Shown here piece after piece: positions 6,938 to 16,800 of a DNA stretch of 26,296 bases. The notes under the pieces are model-generated. The model saw only the letters and a list, made by a program, of their open reading frames with translations. It searched no databases and had not been told where the DNA came from. Source of the stretch: Alloprevotella sp. (GTDB taxonomy: Bacteria > Bacteroidota > Bacteroidia > Bacteroidales > Bacteroidaceae); assembly GCA_017477205.1 (NCBI GenBank), contig JAFUXE010000015.1:1-26296 (forward strand). The letters run 5' to 3'. The translations under genes were made by a program, and so were the position numbers. Position 1 is the stretch's first letter. Each line of letters starts with the position of its first letter.

Positions 6938-9268
6938 TTACGTTGTGCGTCGGCGTTGGCGGGAGGGTCTTTCCTCCTCCTTCTTCACGTAGTCGAGGCA
7001 TTCCTGCAAGGTCAGCTCGGCAGCGCGGGAGGCGATGTCCTTCGTGAGCTTGTAGTTCTTGCCCTTATAGCTGAGATAGGGACCGAAGCGACCACTGCGG
7101 ATTTCCATGTCGGGGTCTTCCTCGAAGGCTTTGATATGCTTCTGGGCTTCCTCCCTGCGCTTTGCCACGATGAGCTTCACGCCTTCCTCGAAGGTGATTG
7201 TCATGGGGTCCATGCCCTTGGGGAGGGAGGCGAACATCTTCTTGTGGACGACGTAGGGGCCGAAGCGACCGGCGTTGACGGAGATGTTGAGACCCTCGAA
7301 GCGTCCCAGCACACGCGGGAGCTTGAAAAGTTCGAGGGCTTCTTCGAGGGTAATGGTCTCAATGCTTTGCCCGGGCTTCAGGGGTGCGAAGCGGGGACGT
7401 ATGCGCTCGCCGGGTGCGCCGAGCTGTGCCATGGGGCCGAAGCGGCCTATCTTCACGAATACTTCCTTGCCCGTTGCGGGGTCGGTGCCGAGGCTGCGTT
7501 CGCCCACCTTGTGCTCGGTCTTCTCGTTGATGGAGCGCTCCACCTCGGGCTCAAAGTGGCCGTAGAAGGAGCGGATGAGCTCCGTCCAGTTACGCTTGCC
7601 CTCGGCCACGTCGTCAAAGTCGCGCTCCACGTTGGCCGTGAAGTTGTAGTCCATGATGTAGGCGAAGTGGTCAAGCAGGAAATCGTTGACAACGGTTCCG
7701 ATGTCCGTGGGCAGGAGCTTGTTCTTCTCCGCACCGAAGTTCTCGACGTGGGTCTCCTCGGATATCTGACCGTTAGCAAGGGTGATTTCCTCAACGTTGC
7801 GCTGCTCGGCAGGGCGCTCCCCTTTGACGACATATTCGCGCTGCTGTATTGTGGAAATGGTGGGGGCATATGTGGAGGGTCGGCCAATGCCGAGCTCTTC
7901 CAGTTTGTGTACCAGCGAGGCTTCCGTGTAGCGCAGGGGACGTTGCGTGAAGCGCTGGGATGCCGTTACGGCTGTGGCATCCAGTGTCTGGCCTTCCGTC
8001 ATGGGCGGCAGCAGTGTGCTTTCCTCCTCGCTGTCAATCTCAACCTCGTGACTCTCGCGGTAGAGGCGGAGGAAACCGTCAAACTTGACAACCTCGCCAG
8101 TGGCCACGAAGGGGTCTTCAAAGCCCTCAACGGAAATCTCTGCCGTGGTGCGCTCCAGCTCGGCGTCTGCCATCTGGCAGGCGACGGTGCGCTTCCAGAT
8201 AAGGTTGTAGAGGCGGCGTTCCTGTTGCGTGCCGGTGATGGTGTTTCGGGAAATGTCTGTCGGTCGGATGGCCTCATGAGCCTCTTGGGCTCCTTTGGAA
8301 CTGGTGTGGTATTGACGGCGCTTGTAGTATTCCTTGCCGGCGATGTCCTCGATGACGGGGCTGCAGGTGTTGAGGAATACACTGGAGAGGTTCATGGAGT
8401 CCGTACGCATATAGGTGATGAGTCCGGCTTCGTAGAGGGACTGCGCCACACGCATGGTCTGTGCGACGGGGAACCCCAGCTTACGTGCAGCCTCCTGCTG
8501 GAGAGTGGAAGTCGTGAAAGGCGGTGCGGGCGTGCGACGTGCGGGCTTCGTGGAAACACAGCTGATGAAGAACTTCGCACCGTTGCAGCTTTCAAGGAAT
8601 GCACGTGCCTCCTCACGGGTGCGGAACGTGCGGCGCAGCTCGGCTTTCAGCATGGCCGTGCCTTCGGGAACGGGGACGGCAAACTGCCCCACGACGTGAT
8701 AGGACATCTCGCTGCGGAAGTTGGCAATCTCGCGCTCGCGCTCCACGATGAGGCGTACGGCAACACTCTGGACACGACCTGCGGAAAGGGACGGACGCAC
8801 TTTGCGCCAGAGGATGGGTGAGAGCTTGAAGCCCACGAGCCGGTCGAGGACGCGGCGTGCCTGCTGCGCGTCAACGAGGTTCAGGTCAATGGTTCGCGGA
8901 TTATCTATCGCGGAGAGTATGGCAGGCTTTGTGATTTCATGGAACACGATGCGGTTCGTGCCCGTCTCGTCCAGTCCCAATACCTCCGCGAGGTGCCAGC
9001 TGATGGCTTCTCCCTCGCGGTCTTCATCGGATGCCAACCAAACCTTCTCGGCTTTGTCTGCGGCGGCCTTGAGCTCGCTGACAACGTGTCGCTTGTCCTC
9101 AGGAATCTCATACTCGGGCTGGAATGTGTCCAGGTCCACGCCGAAGTTCTTCTTCTTCAGGTCGCGGATGTGGCCGAAGCTGGAGACCACCTTATAGTCT
9201 TTACCCAGGAATTTTTCAATCGTCTTCGCCTTTGCGGGCGACTCCACAATGACCAGATTCTTCTGCAT
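6938..9268 (-). CDS. topA: DNA topoisomerase I (type IA)
   Basis: 776 residues. It relaxes negative supercoils by passing one strand through a covalent 5'-phosphotyrosine break. The N-terminal Toprim domain shows IVESPAKAKTIEKFLG and the metal site SDEDREGEAISWHL. The active-site tyrosine is Tyr286 in GLITYMRTDSMNL. The C-terminus carries repeated GRFGPY-type modules (IGRFGPMAQLG, AGRFGPYVVHKK, SGRFGPYLSYKG) in place of the zinc fingers of E. coli TopA, as is usual in Bacteroidetes. The end is a basic tail. First gene of the topA-aroK-speA operon; a promoter box lies at 9298-9305, in the short gap after rnhB. Confidence 0.97.
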   Translation of the reverse strand: MQKNLVIVESPAKAKTIEKFLGKDYKVVSSFGHIRDLKKKNFGVDLDTFQPEYEIPEDKRHVVSELKAAADKAEKVWLASDEDREGEAISWHLAEVLGLDETGTNRIVFHEITKPAILSAIDNPRTIDLNLVDAQQARRVLDRLVGFKLSPILWRKVRPSLSAGRVQSVAVRLIVEREREIANFRSEMSYHVVGQFAVPVPEGTAMLKAELRRTFRTREEARAFLESCNGAKFFISCVSTKPARRTPAPPFTTSTLQQEAARKLGFPVAQTMRVAQSLYEAGLITYMRTDSMNLSSVFLNTCSPVIEDIAGKEYYKRRQYHTSSKGAQEAHEAIRPTDISRNTITGTQQERRLYNLIWKRTVACQMADAELERTTAEISVEGFEDPFVATGEVVKFDGFLRLYRESHEVEIDSEEESTLLPPMTEGQTLDATAVTASQRFTQRPLRYTEASLVHKLEELGIGRPSTYAPTISTIQQREYVVKGERPAEQRNVEEITLANGQISEETHVENFGAEKNKLLPTDIGTVVNDFLLDHFAYIMDYNFTANVERDFDDVAEGKRNWTELIRSFYGHFEPEVERSINEKTEHKVGERSLGTDPATGKEVFVKIGRFGPMAQLGAPGERIRPRFAPLKPGQSIETITLEEALELFKLPRVLGRFEGLNISVNAGRFGPYVVHKKMFASLPKGMDPMTITFEEGVKLIVAKRREEAQKHIKAFEEDPDMEIRSGRFGPYLSYKGKNYKLTKDIASRAAELTLQECLDYVKKEEERPSRQRRRTT

Positions 9269-9297
9269 AGTTTCTTCTTGTTTTCGTTTTGCGGCTG

Positions 9298-9305
9298 CAA
9301 AAATA
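9298..9305 (-). promoter_or_regulatory. Promoter -7 box for the topA operon
   Basis: The minus strand reads TATTTTTG, fitting TAnnTTTG, 29 bases before the topA start. It lies in the 48-base gap after rnhB, suggesting topA-aroK-speA is transcribed independently of the suf-rnhB genes. A CTTG upstream is only 16 bases away, shorter than ideal. Confidence 0.5.
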
Positions 9306-9316
9306 TGAAAAAACGC

Positions 9317-9940
9317 TTATTCAAGCCCCTTTTGCCCTGCAAAAAGTCCGCCGTATGCGCCGAGCAGGTTGAAGGTACGGCGGTGATGGGGGGTGATGCC
9401 GTGCTCCATGATGGCGCGGCGGTGCTCCAGGGTAGGGTAGCCGGCGTTGTGATCCCATCCGTACTGCGGGAACTCCTCATGGAGACGCAGCATGTATTCG
9501 TCGCGGTGTGTCTTGGCGAGGATGCTCGCCGCCGCTATCGACAGATATTTTCCGTCTCCCTTCACGACCGTTTCGTAAGGCACTTTGCCGTAGGGACGGA
9601 AGCGGTTGCCGTCCACGATGATGTGCTCGGGTCGCATCTTCAGACCGTCCAGGGCGCGATGCATGGCAAGGATGGAGCAGCGCAGAATGTTCATGCGGTC
9701 AATTTCCTCCGCCGTACATATCCCCACCGCCCATGCGAGGGCATCGCGCTCAATCTCCGTGCGCAAGGCATCGCGCTGCGCCTTGCTGAGTTGTTTGGAG
9801 TCGTTTAGCTGGTCATTCCTGTAGTCTGGAGGCAGTATCACCGCCGCAGCATACACGCTGCCGGCCAGACATCCGCGCCCGGCTTCGTCGCATCCGGCTT
9901 CGATGCAACCCGCTTTCAGGAAGGGTAACAGCGGCTTCAT
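9317..9940 (-). CDS. rnhB: Ribonuclease HII
   Basis: ATG 9940 (MKPLLPFLKAGCIEAG) gives 207 residues; a longer frame to 9967 would overlap the upstream gene, so I chose 9940. It cuts the RNA part of RNA/DNA hybrids and single ribonucleotides in DNA. The DEDD metal site is visible: GCDEAGRG (Asp18, Glu19), IIVDGNRF and KTHRDEYM. The GRG motif that recognises the RNA-DNA junction is present, as is the C-terminal HNAGYPTLEHRRAIMEHG region. It lies 4 bases after ybjQ. Complete and ordinary. Confidence 0.96.
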   Translation of the reverse strand: MKPLLPFLKAGCIEAGCDEAGRGCLAGSVYAAAVILPPDYRNDQLNDSKQLSKAQRDALRTEIERDALAWAVGICTAEEIDRMNILRCSILAMHRALDGLKMRPEHIIVDGNRFRPYGKVPYETVVKGDGKYLSIAAASILAKTHRDEYMLRLHEEFPQYGWDHNAGYPTLEHRRAIMEHGITPHHRRTFNLLGAYGGLFAGQKGLE

Positions 9941-9944
9941 CGGG

Positions 9945-10262
9945 TCAGATGCACACTGCCGTGCCACTGGCCATCACCATCAGCATCGAACCGCTGGCGC
10001 CGACCGTTTCATAGTCGAGGTCAATGCCTATAACAGCGTTAGCTCCCAGTTCCCCGGCACGCTCTTCCAGTTCGGCGAGGGCCGACGTCTTGGCTTTCTT
10101 TAATACGCTCTCGTAGGAACCCGAGCGCCCGCCGAAGATGTCGCGAATATGGGCGGCGAAGTCACGGAAAGCGTTGGCGCCAATAATGATTTCAGAGGTA
10201 ACGACTCCCAGATACTGCTTCACGGGGTGTCCTTCAATGGTAGGAGTGGTAGATAAAAGCAT
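9945..10262 (-). CDS. YbjQ/UPF0145 family protein
   Basis: 105 residues, normal for UPF0145 (DUF74). Visible are the start [23 protein letters not shown], the [20 protein letters not shown] segment, [28 protein letters not shown], and a hydrophobic glycine/serine-rich end [13 protein letters not shown]. The family forms small ring-like oligomers, and its biochemical role is not settled. It sits between sufS (41-base gap) and rnhB (4-base gap), probably on the same transcript. Family call is firm; function is not known. Confidence 0.92.
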   Translation of the reverse strand: MLLSTTPTIEGHPVKQYLGVVTSEIIIGANAFRDFAAHIRDIFGGRSGSYESVLKKAKTSALAELEERAGELGANAVIGIDLDYETVGASGSMLMVMASGTAVCI

Positions 10263-10303
10263 GGTTTTGAGATATTATTTGTTACAGGAAGCGTTTTGTT
10301 TTG

Positions 10304-11503
10304 TCAGAACATTTTCCTGACGCGCTCTATTCCGGCAACGAGGGTGTCTATTTCCTCCGTCGTGTTGTAGAGAGCAAAGCTTGCTCGGCACATGCCCTCC
10401 ACGCCGTAGCGCGCCATCAGCGGCTGCGCGCAGTGGTGGCCGGTTCGGATGGCGATGCCGAGGCGGTCAAGTAGAGTGCCGAGGTCAAGATGGTGGATGC
10501 CCTCTATGTTGAAGGAGCACACGGCATCCTTCGTCGGCGTTGTGCCGTAGAGCGTGAGGCCGGGAATCTCCGCAAGCCTTCGCATGGCGTATGCTGTGAG
10601 TGCCTGCTCGTGTTCATGTATGCGCTTCATGCCGATGCCCGTCAGGTAGTCGAGGGCTACGGCGAGGGCATGCGTACCCACATAGTCGGGCGTACCGGCC
10701 TCGAACTTGAAGGGCAGGCGCTCGTACGTCGTCTTTTCGAAGGTCACGCGCGCTATCATCTCGCCTCCACCCTGATAGGGCGGCATTTTGTCCAGTAGTG
10801 TCTCGCGGCCGTAGAGCACGCCGATGCCCGTGGGACCATAGACCTTATGTCCGCTAAAAGCCAGGAAGTCGCAGTTCAAGGCCTGCACATCTACCGGGAA
10901 GTGCGGCACGCTCTGCGCCGCATCCACAAGAATGTGCGCGCCGTGGGCGTGGGCTATGTCGGCAAGCTGGCGTATGGGATTCACGGTGCCCAGCACGTTG
11001 CTCACGTGGCATACGCTCAGCAGCCGGGTGCGGGGTGTAAAGAGGGCTTCGAGCCTTTCAAGGTCAAGGCTGCCGTCGTCATGAATGGGGGCAGCCTTTA
11101 GCACGATTCCCCGCCGCTCGCGCAGCAGTTGCCAAGGCACGATATTGGAGTGGTGCTCCATCTCCGTGACGATGACCTCGTCACCCTCGTGCAGGAATGC
11201 CTCGCCGTAGCTGCTGGCCATGAGATTCAGGCTTTCCGTGGTGCCGCGCGTGAAGATGATTTCTGCCGACGAGGCCGCATTGATAAATGTACGCACGCGC
11301 TCGCGAGCACCTTCGTGCAGTTCCGTGGCCTTGCTGGACAGGAAGTGTACGCCGCGATGGACGTTTGCATTTACCGAGCAGTATTCTTCCGAGATGGCAT
11401 CAATCACGCACCTCGGCTTTTGCGTCGTGGCCGCATTGTCCAGATATACAAGCGGCTTGTCGTATATCGTGCGGCTCAGTATGGGGAAGTCGTTACGGTT
11501 CAT
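10304..11503 (-). CDS. sufS: SufS-type cysteine desulfurase
   Basis: 399 residues. A PLP enzyme that takes sulfur from cysteine for Fe-S cluster assembly on the Suf scaffold. Visible are YLDNAATTQKP near the N-terminus, TRGTTESLNLMA, EMEHHSNIVPW, the PLP aspartate in LVDAAQSVPH, the PLP lysine in FSGHKVYGPTG (Lys220) and the persulfide cysteine in IRTGHHCAQPLM (near residue 358), the group II arrangement that distinguishes SufS from IscS. It follows sufD after a 56-base gap containing an inverted repeat. No sufE or sufU partner is visible here. Confidence 0.96.
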   Translation of the reverse strand: MNRNDFPILSRTIYDKPLVYLDNAATTQKPRCVIDAISEEYCSVNANVHRGVHFLSSKATELHEGARERVRTFINAASSAEIIFTRGTTESLNLMASSYGEAFLHEGDEVIVTEMEHHSNIVPWQLLRERRGIVLKAAPIHDDGSLDLERLEALFTPRTRLLSVCHVSNVLGTVNPIRQLADIAHAHGAHILVDAAQSVPHFPVDVQALNCDFLAFSGHKVYGPTGIGVLYGRETLLDKMPPYQGGGEMIARVTFEKTTYERLPFKFEAGTPDYVGTHALAVALDYLTGIGMKRIHEHEQALTAYAMRRLAEIPGLTLYGTTPTKDAVCSFNIEGIHHLDLGTLLDRLGIAIRTGHHCAQPLMARYGVEGMCRASFALYNTTEEIDTLVAGIERVRKMF

Positions 11504-11516
11504 TATTCAGTTGACG

Positions 11517-11565
11517 AGTAAACAAGTATCAAGTGACAAGTGACGAACTTGCTGTTTGTTTACTT
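11517..11565. repeat. Inverted repeat spanning the sufD stop codon
   Basis: AGTAAACAA (11517-11525) and TTGTTTACT (11557-11565) are exact inverted copies around a 31-base loop that itself holds CAAGT repeats and a smaller CAAGT/ACTTG hairpin. The right arm covers the sufD stop codon. It could tune how much transcript or translation passes from sufD to sufS; this is inference. Confidence 0.5.
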
Positions 11566-12990
11566 GCATAATTCCTTTATCAGGCAGTCGTGGCAATGTT
11601 CGCTACCTGCACGCAGGCGTTTTTCCACGAGGCTGGAGAGTCGTTCTCGAAGGTTTTGTAGTGGGATGCGCTGGAGTACGTCGTTCACAAAGGCGTGCTG
11701 CAACAGTCCGCGTGCCTCTGCTTCGGGTATTCCGCGCTGCCGCATGTAGAACAGGGCGGCTTCGTCCAGCTTGCCCACTGTGGAGCCGTGGCCGCATTTC
11801 ACGTCGTCGGCATATATCTCCAGCACGGGCTGGGAGTGGACACGTGCGTCGGCAGAGAGCACGATGCTCTGGTGTTGCTGCTGGGATTCTATCTTCGCAC
11901 TGCCACGTTCTACGTAGGAGATGCCCGTGAAGATACCTTTTGAGCGGCCGCCCACGACATACTTGAAGAGCATGTCGCTGGTGCATTCCTTTCTGCCGTG
12001 CTCAATGCGCACATAGTTGTCGGCATGTTCCTCGGCATCGGCGATGAAGGTGCCGGAAATGTTTGTCTCCACGTGGTCGCCCTGCTGGCGCACGCACATC
12101 GTATTGCGGCTCAGCCCGCAGCGCAGCGTGATGAGGCTACTTTGCAGCCGGGAGTCCTCCTCCTGATGGACGGTGAAGTTACTGAAGCGCGTTGTCTGAG
12201 GCGTGGTGTTCTCTATGCTGTAGAGGCCGAGGCGGCTACCGTAGCATTGGAATACGTTCACTTGTTGCGTTGTCAGATACTTTGTGTCACCCATGCTGTG
12301 GTCGAGGATGACGATGTCGGCTTCGGCATGGTGTCCCAAGAGCACGATGATGCGACGATTGGACATCATGGGTGTCTGCGAGTCGCTGACGTTGATGATT
12401 TGTATGGGAAGGGGAAACTTTCCGTTGTCGGGGATGTAGATGAAGATGCCGTCCTGCCCCAGCATAGAGTTCAGCCATGAGATAGGGTCGTTGTTGCTAA
12501 AGGCACCGCTGCGGAACAGGTACTTCTCCATTGTCAGCTGGAGGTAGGAATCGCCCTTGCGGAGGCTTTCGCACATGTCGGCGATAGTTCCGACATAAAA
12601 CTGACTTTTGTCGCCGGGCTTGCTGGGTGTCATCATGGGTACTATGACGTCGTTCACGACGTACAGCGTGTGTGCATTGAGCCCCGATATGCCCAGGCGA
12701 TAGTTGTCGCTGGGATCCTCGACGAGCAGCCTTCTGCGCATGTTTATTCCGTACTCGGGAACCAGCGCCTGGCGTATGTCGGTGTATTTGTACAGTTCCC
12801 CGGGATTTGTCCGGTACCGCCAGATGCTGTTCGTGAAGCCCTGTCTTCCGTGCACGAATGTCTCTGCGCTGTTGGCATCAAACTCCGCTCCGTGTTCCTC
12901 CAGGAAGTCGGCAAACTGCTTCACGCCGACCGCTTCGGCATCGTCCGTGTCGAGATTATGCACGAATGGGGGATATGTATATTCTGCCAT
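11560..12990 (-). CDS. sufD: Fe-S cluster assembly protein SufD
   Basis: 476 residues. SufD is the SufB-like partner in the SufBC2D scaffold on which Fe-S clusters are built. The right-handed beta-helix core is represented by the middle region (IIVLLGHHAEADIVILDHS, NISGTFIADAEEHADNYVRIEHG), and the conserved C-terminal signature PVLEIYADDVKCGHGSTVGKLDEAALFYMRQRGIPEAEAR is clear (split here: Cys-Gly-His-Gly-Ser centre). The C-terminal tail has three cysteines in SEHCHDCLIKELCK, an extra possible metal site. It starts 9 bases after the sufC stop. sufB, normally first in this operon, is absent from the neighbourhood. Confidence 0.94.
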   Translation of the reverse strand: MAEYTYPPFVHNLDTDDAEAVGVKQFADFLEEHGAEFDANSAETFVHGRQGFTNSIWRYRTNPGELYKYTDIRQALVPEYGINMRRRLLVEDPSDNYRLGISGLNAHTLYVVNDVIVPMMTPSKPGDKSQFYVGTIADMCESLRKGDSYLQLTMEKYLFRSGAFSNNDPISWLNSMLGQDGIFIYIPDNGKFPLPIQIINVSDSQTPMMSNRRIIVLLGHHAEADIVILDHSMGDTKYLTTQQVNVFQCYGSRLGLYSIENTTPQTTRFSNFTVHQEEDSRLQSSLITLRCGLSRNTMCVRQQGDHVETNISGTFIADAEEHADNYVRIEHGRKECTSDMLFKYVVGGRSKGIFTGISYVERGSAKIESQQQHQSIVLSADARVHSQPVLEIYADDVKCGHGSTVGKLDEAALFYMRQRGIPEAEARGLLQHAFVNDVLQRIPLQNLRERLSSLVEKRLRAGSEHCHDCLIKELCK

Positions 12991-12999
12991 GACTGCCGC

Positions 13000-13746
13000 C
13001 TATAGTTCGTCCTTAATCCAGTCGAAGCCGCGCTCCTCGATGGCGTAGCCCAGGCGGGCATCACCGTCCCTGACGATGCGTCCGTCCATGAGGACATGCA
13101 CGAAGTTGGGCTTCAGGTAGTCGAGCATGCGCTGGTAGTGGGTGATGACGAGGGCGGAGGTGTGTTCCGTACGCAGCATGTTGAAACCCTCCGCCACCGT
13201 ACGCAGGGCATCCACGTCAAGACCTGAGTCCGTCTCGTCGAGTATGGTGAAGGTCGGCTCAAGCACGGCCATCTGGAATATCTCCCCTTTCTTGCGCTCG
13301 CCCCCGCTGAAGCCTTCGTTCACGCCGCGGCTCATGAAGTGGGCATCCAGTCCCACGAGTTTGCGCTTCTCGCGCAGCAGGGCGAGGAACTCCGAGCCTT
13401 TCATCGGCTCCAGTCCCTGATACTTGCGCTTCGCATTCAGGGCTGCGCGCAGGAAGTTTGTCATTGAAACGCCGGGAATCTCAATGGGAGCTTGGAAGGA
13501 CATGAAGACGCCCTCGCAGGCGCGTACCTCCGGCGACATTGCCAGCAAGTCCTTTCCGTCCATCATCGCCGTGCCTTGCGTCACCCTGTATTTCGGGTTT
13601 CCCACGAGCACGTTGCTAAGTGTGCTTTTTCCCGAGCCGTTGGGTCCCATCAGGACGTGCACTTCGCCGTCGCCGATGCTCAGATTTACGCCTCGGAGGA
13701 TTTCCTTCCCCTCCACTTCTGCATGGAGGTCTCTAATTTCAAGCAT
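13000..13746 (-). CDS. sufC: Fe-S assembly ATPase SufC
   Basis: ATG 13746 (MLEIRDLHAEVEGKEIL) gives 248 residues; the open frame extends further upstream through promoter and terminator sequence, so that extension is not coding. ABC-type ATPase that powers shape changes in SufBC2D. Visible are Walker A GPNGSGKST (34-42), the Q-loop in FMSFQAPIEIPGV, signature GFSGGERKK, Walker B TILDETDSGLD and the switch His in ALVITHYQRML. It is the first gene of the sufC-sufD-sufS set and is preceded by its own promoter at 13776-13808. Confidence 0.96.
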   Translation of the reverse strand: MLEIRDLHAEVEGKEILRGVNLSIGDGEVHVLMGPNGSGKSTLSNVLVGNPKYRVTQGTAMMDGKDLLAMSPEVRACEGVFMSFQAPIEIPGVSMTNFLRAALNAKRKYQGLEPMKGSEFLALLREKRKLVGLDAHFMSRGVNEGFSGGERKKGEIFQMAVLEPTFTILDETDSGLDVDALRTVAEGFNMLRTEHTSALVITHYQRMLDYLKPNFVHVLMDGRIVRDGDARLGYAIEERGFDWIKDEL

Positions 13747-13775
13747 CTTCTTCTCGTTTTTTTCTGTTTTAGGTG

Positions 13776-13808
13776 CAAATGTACGCATTCTTTGCCGATA
13801 CGCGCAAG
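13776..13808 (-). promoter_or_regulatory. Promoter of the sufCDS operon
   Basis: On the minus strand CTTG (13808-13805), 21 bases, then TACATTTG (13783-13776) fits the Bacteroidetes promoter with one mismatch in the upstream box. It sits 30 bases before the sufC start and just after the terminator of the upstream gene. Confidence 0.6.
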
Positions 13809-13818
13809 CTTTGCGCAC

Positions 13819-13861
13819 AAAAAAGCTCCCCTCCACCTCAGAGCAGAGGGGGGAGGGGAGC
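13819..13861 (-). terminator. Intrinsic terminator of the secreted-protein gene
   Basis: On the minus strand a GC-rich stem (10 uninterrupted pairs between GAGGGGAGC-type and GCTCCCCTC-type arms at 13825-13834 and 13852-13861, extended with a small internal loop) is followed by six Ts (13824-13819). It begins about 20 bases after the stop codon at 13880. Confidence 0.85.
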
Positions 13862-13879
13862 CGTAGGGAAGAAGGTGTT

Positions 13880-16800
13880 TTAACGAACAACCTTTTTGCC
13901 GCTGATGATGTAGATGCCCTTCTGGGCGTTCTGTACGCGACGGCCTTGCAGGTCGAAGATGCGGAGTGCCTGCGTCTCACCATCTACGGATGTGATGCCG
14001 GAGGCGTCACCAATGTAGTAGTGGAGCACAATCTCGGGCGTCGGGCCTGTAGGCAGCGTGAAGGTGCCTGCGGGGAAGGTGATGCTGTACGCACCGTCGG
14101 CCGTGATGGTCTGTGCGAGGCGCACCATAACCTGGTTGCTTTCCGTGTTGACGAGGTATTCGCCGGGACAGGTGGTGACAACTGTGCCTTCGCCGTTCTT
14201 CACCTCAAGGTCGGCCTTGGAGGCGATGGTCACAAAGGTGGCTTCGGGGAAGGTGAGTGTCAGCGTGCGCAGACGATCTACGACACTTCCGTCGGCGGGA
14301 TCGGCTACATAGACGACGGGAGCTGCGGCGTCAGTCTCCAGCGTACCTACGATGGTCATGCTGTAGTCACCGGCTTCTGTGACGCTCTTGATGGTGTTGT
14401 CAAGGTAGAAGGTGTTGCTGCCGCTGAAGTCTTCATCGGTAGCGATTTCAAACTTGCCAGCATCGTAGATACCCTGGCCAGCCTTCAGGTGGACGGGTGA
14501 GTACGTACCCACCACGCCAAGATGCTTGGCCGGCGTATTGGCATAAGGCAGGGCGGCGAGGTCGTTGAACATAGGCATGAAGTTCACGCTTGTGAAGCCT
14601 TCGTCGAGAACGAGCACGAAGGGCGCGCCTGCGTCAATCGTCTCCGTGGTGCCGTAGGCCTTCAGCTCGAGTGTCTGGCCGGCATCGGAGGTACGTACGC
14701 CCTGTACGCTGTAAACACGGCCTTCATAGATGTTGGCTGAAATGTCTATGGGCAGGCAAAGTGCATAGGGAACACCTGCCTTGAAGGCTTCGCCGCTGGC
14801 GGGATAGATGTCAAGGTAGTAGCCTTCAGTCCAGTTGTCCACCTCCGTAAGCTGGAAGCGGGCGTTGGCAGCGTGGGCATTCTGGCTTGTCAGCACAGGA
14901 TTTGAGGTGTAAACGTTCACGTAATACCCATTTACGGTGCCAATGTTGAACGCTCCGGCCACGTCTGCGGATGTCAGCGTGAAGCTGATGCTGTCGGTAG
15001 CCTGCATGCCTGCCTGACGGAGGTAAACGCCTGCTGCTTCGCTGGGGTTCTTCAGGTACGTGCCGAAGGCCACGTTACGGAAGCTGAAGGTACCATCGGC
15101 ATTCTTTGTCACGCGCCACATGAAGTCAAGGCGGTCGTTGAGGTTGGCATCGTCGCCTTCTGTCTCGTCATAGCCGCCGAGATATACGTAGGATTGCGTG
15201 TTGCTGTTCATGGCGCGTACGAACTGGTTGGCATAAGTGTCTTCGCTGCGGCTGCGGATGAAGTAAACCTTTCCGTCCTCCGGCGTGTTCAGTGCGGCAC
15301 AGAAGGTTTTGTATGCCTTCTCCACGCGTTCGCGTGCGGCATCGATGTCTTCCTTTGCGTGGAGTGTTTCCAGCGTAGCTTCCACGGCGGTCAGCTCGCT
15401 CTGGAAAGCTTCCTTGGAACCGTTGGCATAGTAGCCCAGTTCCTCGCCTTCAACAGCGGCATTGAGGATGGCCTGATAGTTGGCAATGAGCTCAGCCACG
15501 ACGTTCGGGTCGGGATAGGCGGCCTTGTATTCGTCGTAGGCCTTCTGGAGGGCTGCAATCTGCTCTTCCGTCACCGTGCCGGCAGCCAGGGCATCCTCGG
15601 CCTCGGCCAGCTGGTTGACGAGGGCTTGGCGCAGCGTGGCATCCGTCTGCTCCACGAGGGAGTTGGCGGCGTTGTAGGTTGCCTTATAGGCACGGAACTC
15701 ACCGAGGAAGAAGTAGAGGTTGCCAGTGCTGGAGTCGCGTGCACTGCCATAGTTGTCCTCCATGTCAAGGCGCAGGTAGCGGTAGGCCACGTTGTCCTTG
15801 AAACCACACGTTGTGACGCCGACGAAGTTATCTACGTCGTTGCCGTTGATATTTGCAGTGTAGGGATAGGTAAAGGTGACGTAGCCCTGGTCCACCCAGG
15901 TGTCGCCGTCGTTGGAGGCATAGACGTGCATCGTCTTGGGGCGTCCGTTGGAGGTCACGTTGTAGCGGCCTGCATATTTCAGGGTCACGGCATTTACGGC
16001 TTCGCCGAGGTCGGCTACGAGGTTGTGATAGACAACGCCTTCAGGAGTTGCAACGCTCCAAGCGGAGTGGAAGAAAGTCGTCAGGTCGCCGTCCACGAGG
16101 AACTCAATAGGCCCTTCGCTGGGCTCCTGGGCGTTCGTGGAGAGCTGGGAAACGTCCGTCACGAGACCGTCAATGGGCGTGGGGAAATCTCCGTCAGCCG
16201 TGGCGTCGCTGTCGTAGCTGAAACCGCTCTTGTAGAACTGGTCGGCCTCGTTGTAGAGTGCCTGCATGGCTTCGTTACGGCGCATCTGGTCGAGGCCGCC
16301 GCTGAGCGCGTCAATCTGCTCCTGCGGAATGCGGTAGAGCTTCCAGGCGGAGTTGGCATGGCTCGTGTCCCAGTATTGTACGTTGTCAGAGCCGTTCGTC
16401 GTGGCGTGGAGCACGTAGGTCCCGCCGTTCAGGGCTACCCATCCCTTGAGGTTCGGGAAGGGCTGTACGGTGTAGGAATACTGCTTGGCGGATGTCATGG
16501 GGATGACGGAGGAGGTGGAGGCCACGAAACCTACATAGTTGCCGCTCACGTAGTTGCGGAGGTAGAATTCGTTCTTGTGCTCCTCGCCCTCTCCGGCACT
16601 TTCAAAGAACCACACATAGCCGAGGTCGTCTTCCGTCAGCTCTTCGGGTACTTCCCAGTCGCCTTTGTAGAAGTGGGCACCGTCGTTCTTCTCGAACATA
16701 GCGGCATTGGTGCCAACGTGGTTCACTACGAAGTAGTAGCCTTCTGTCCAGGGAAGGATTCCGGCTTTTGCGGCATTGTATGCCTCTTGGATTGCGGCAG

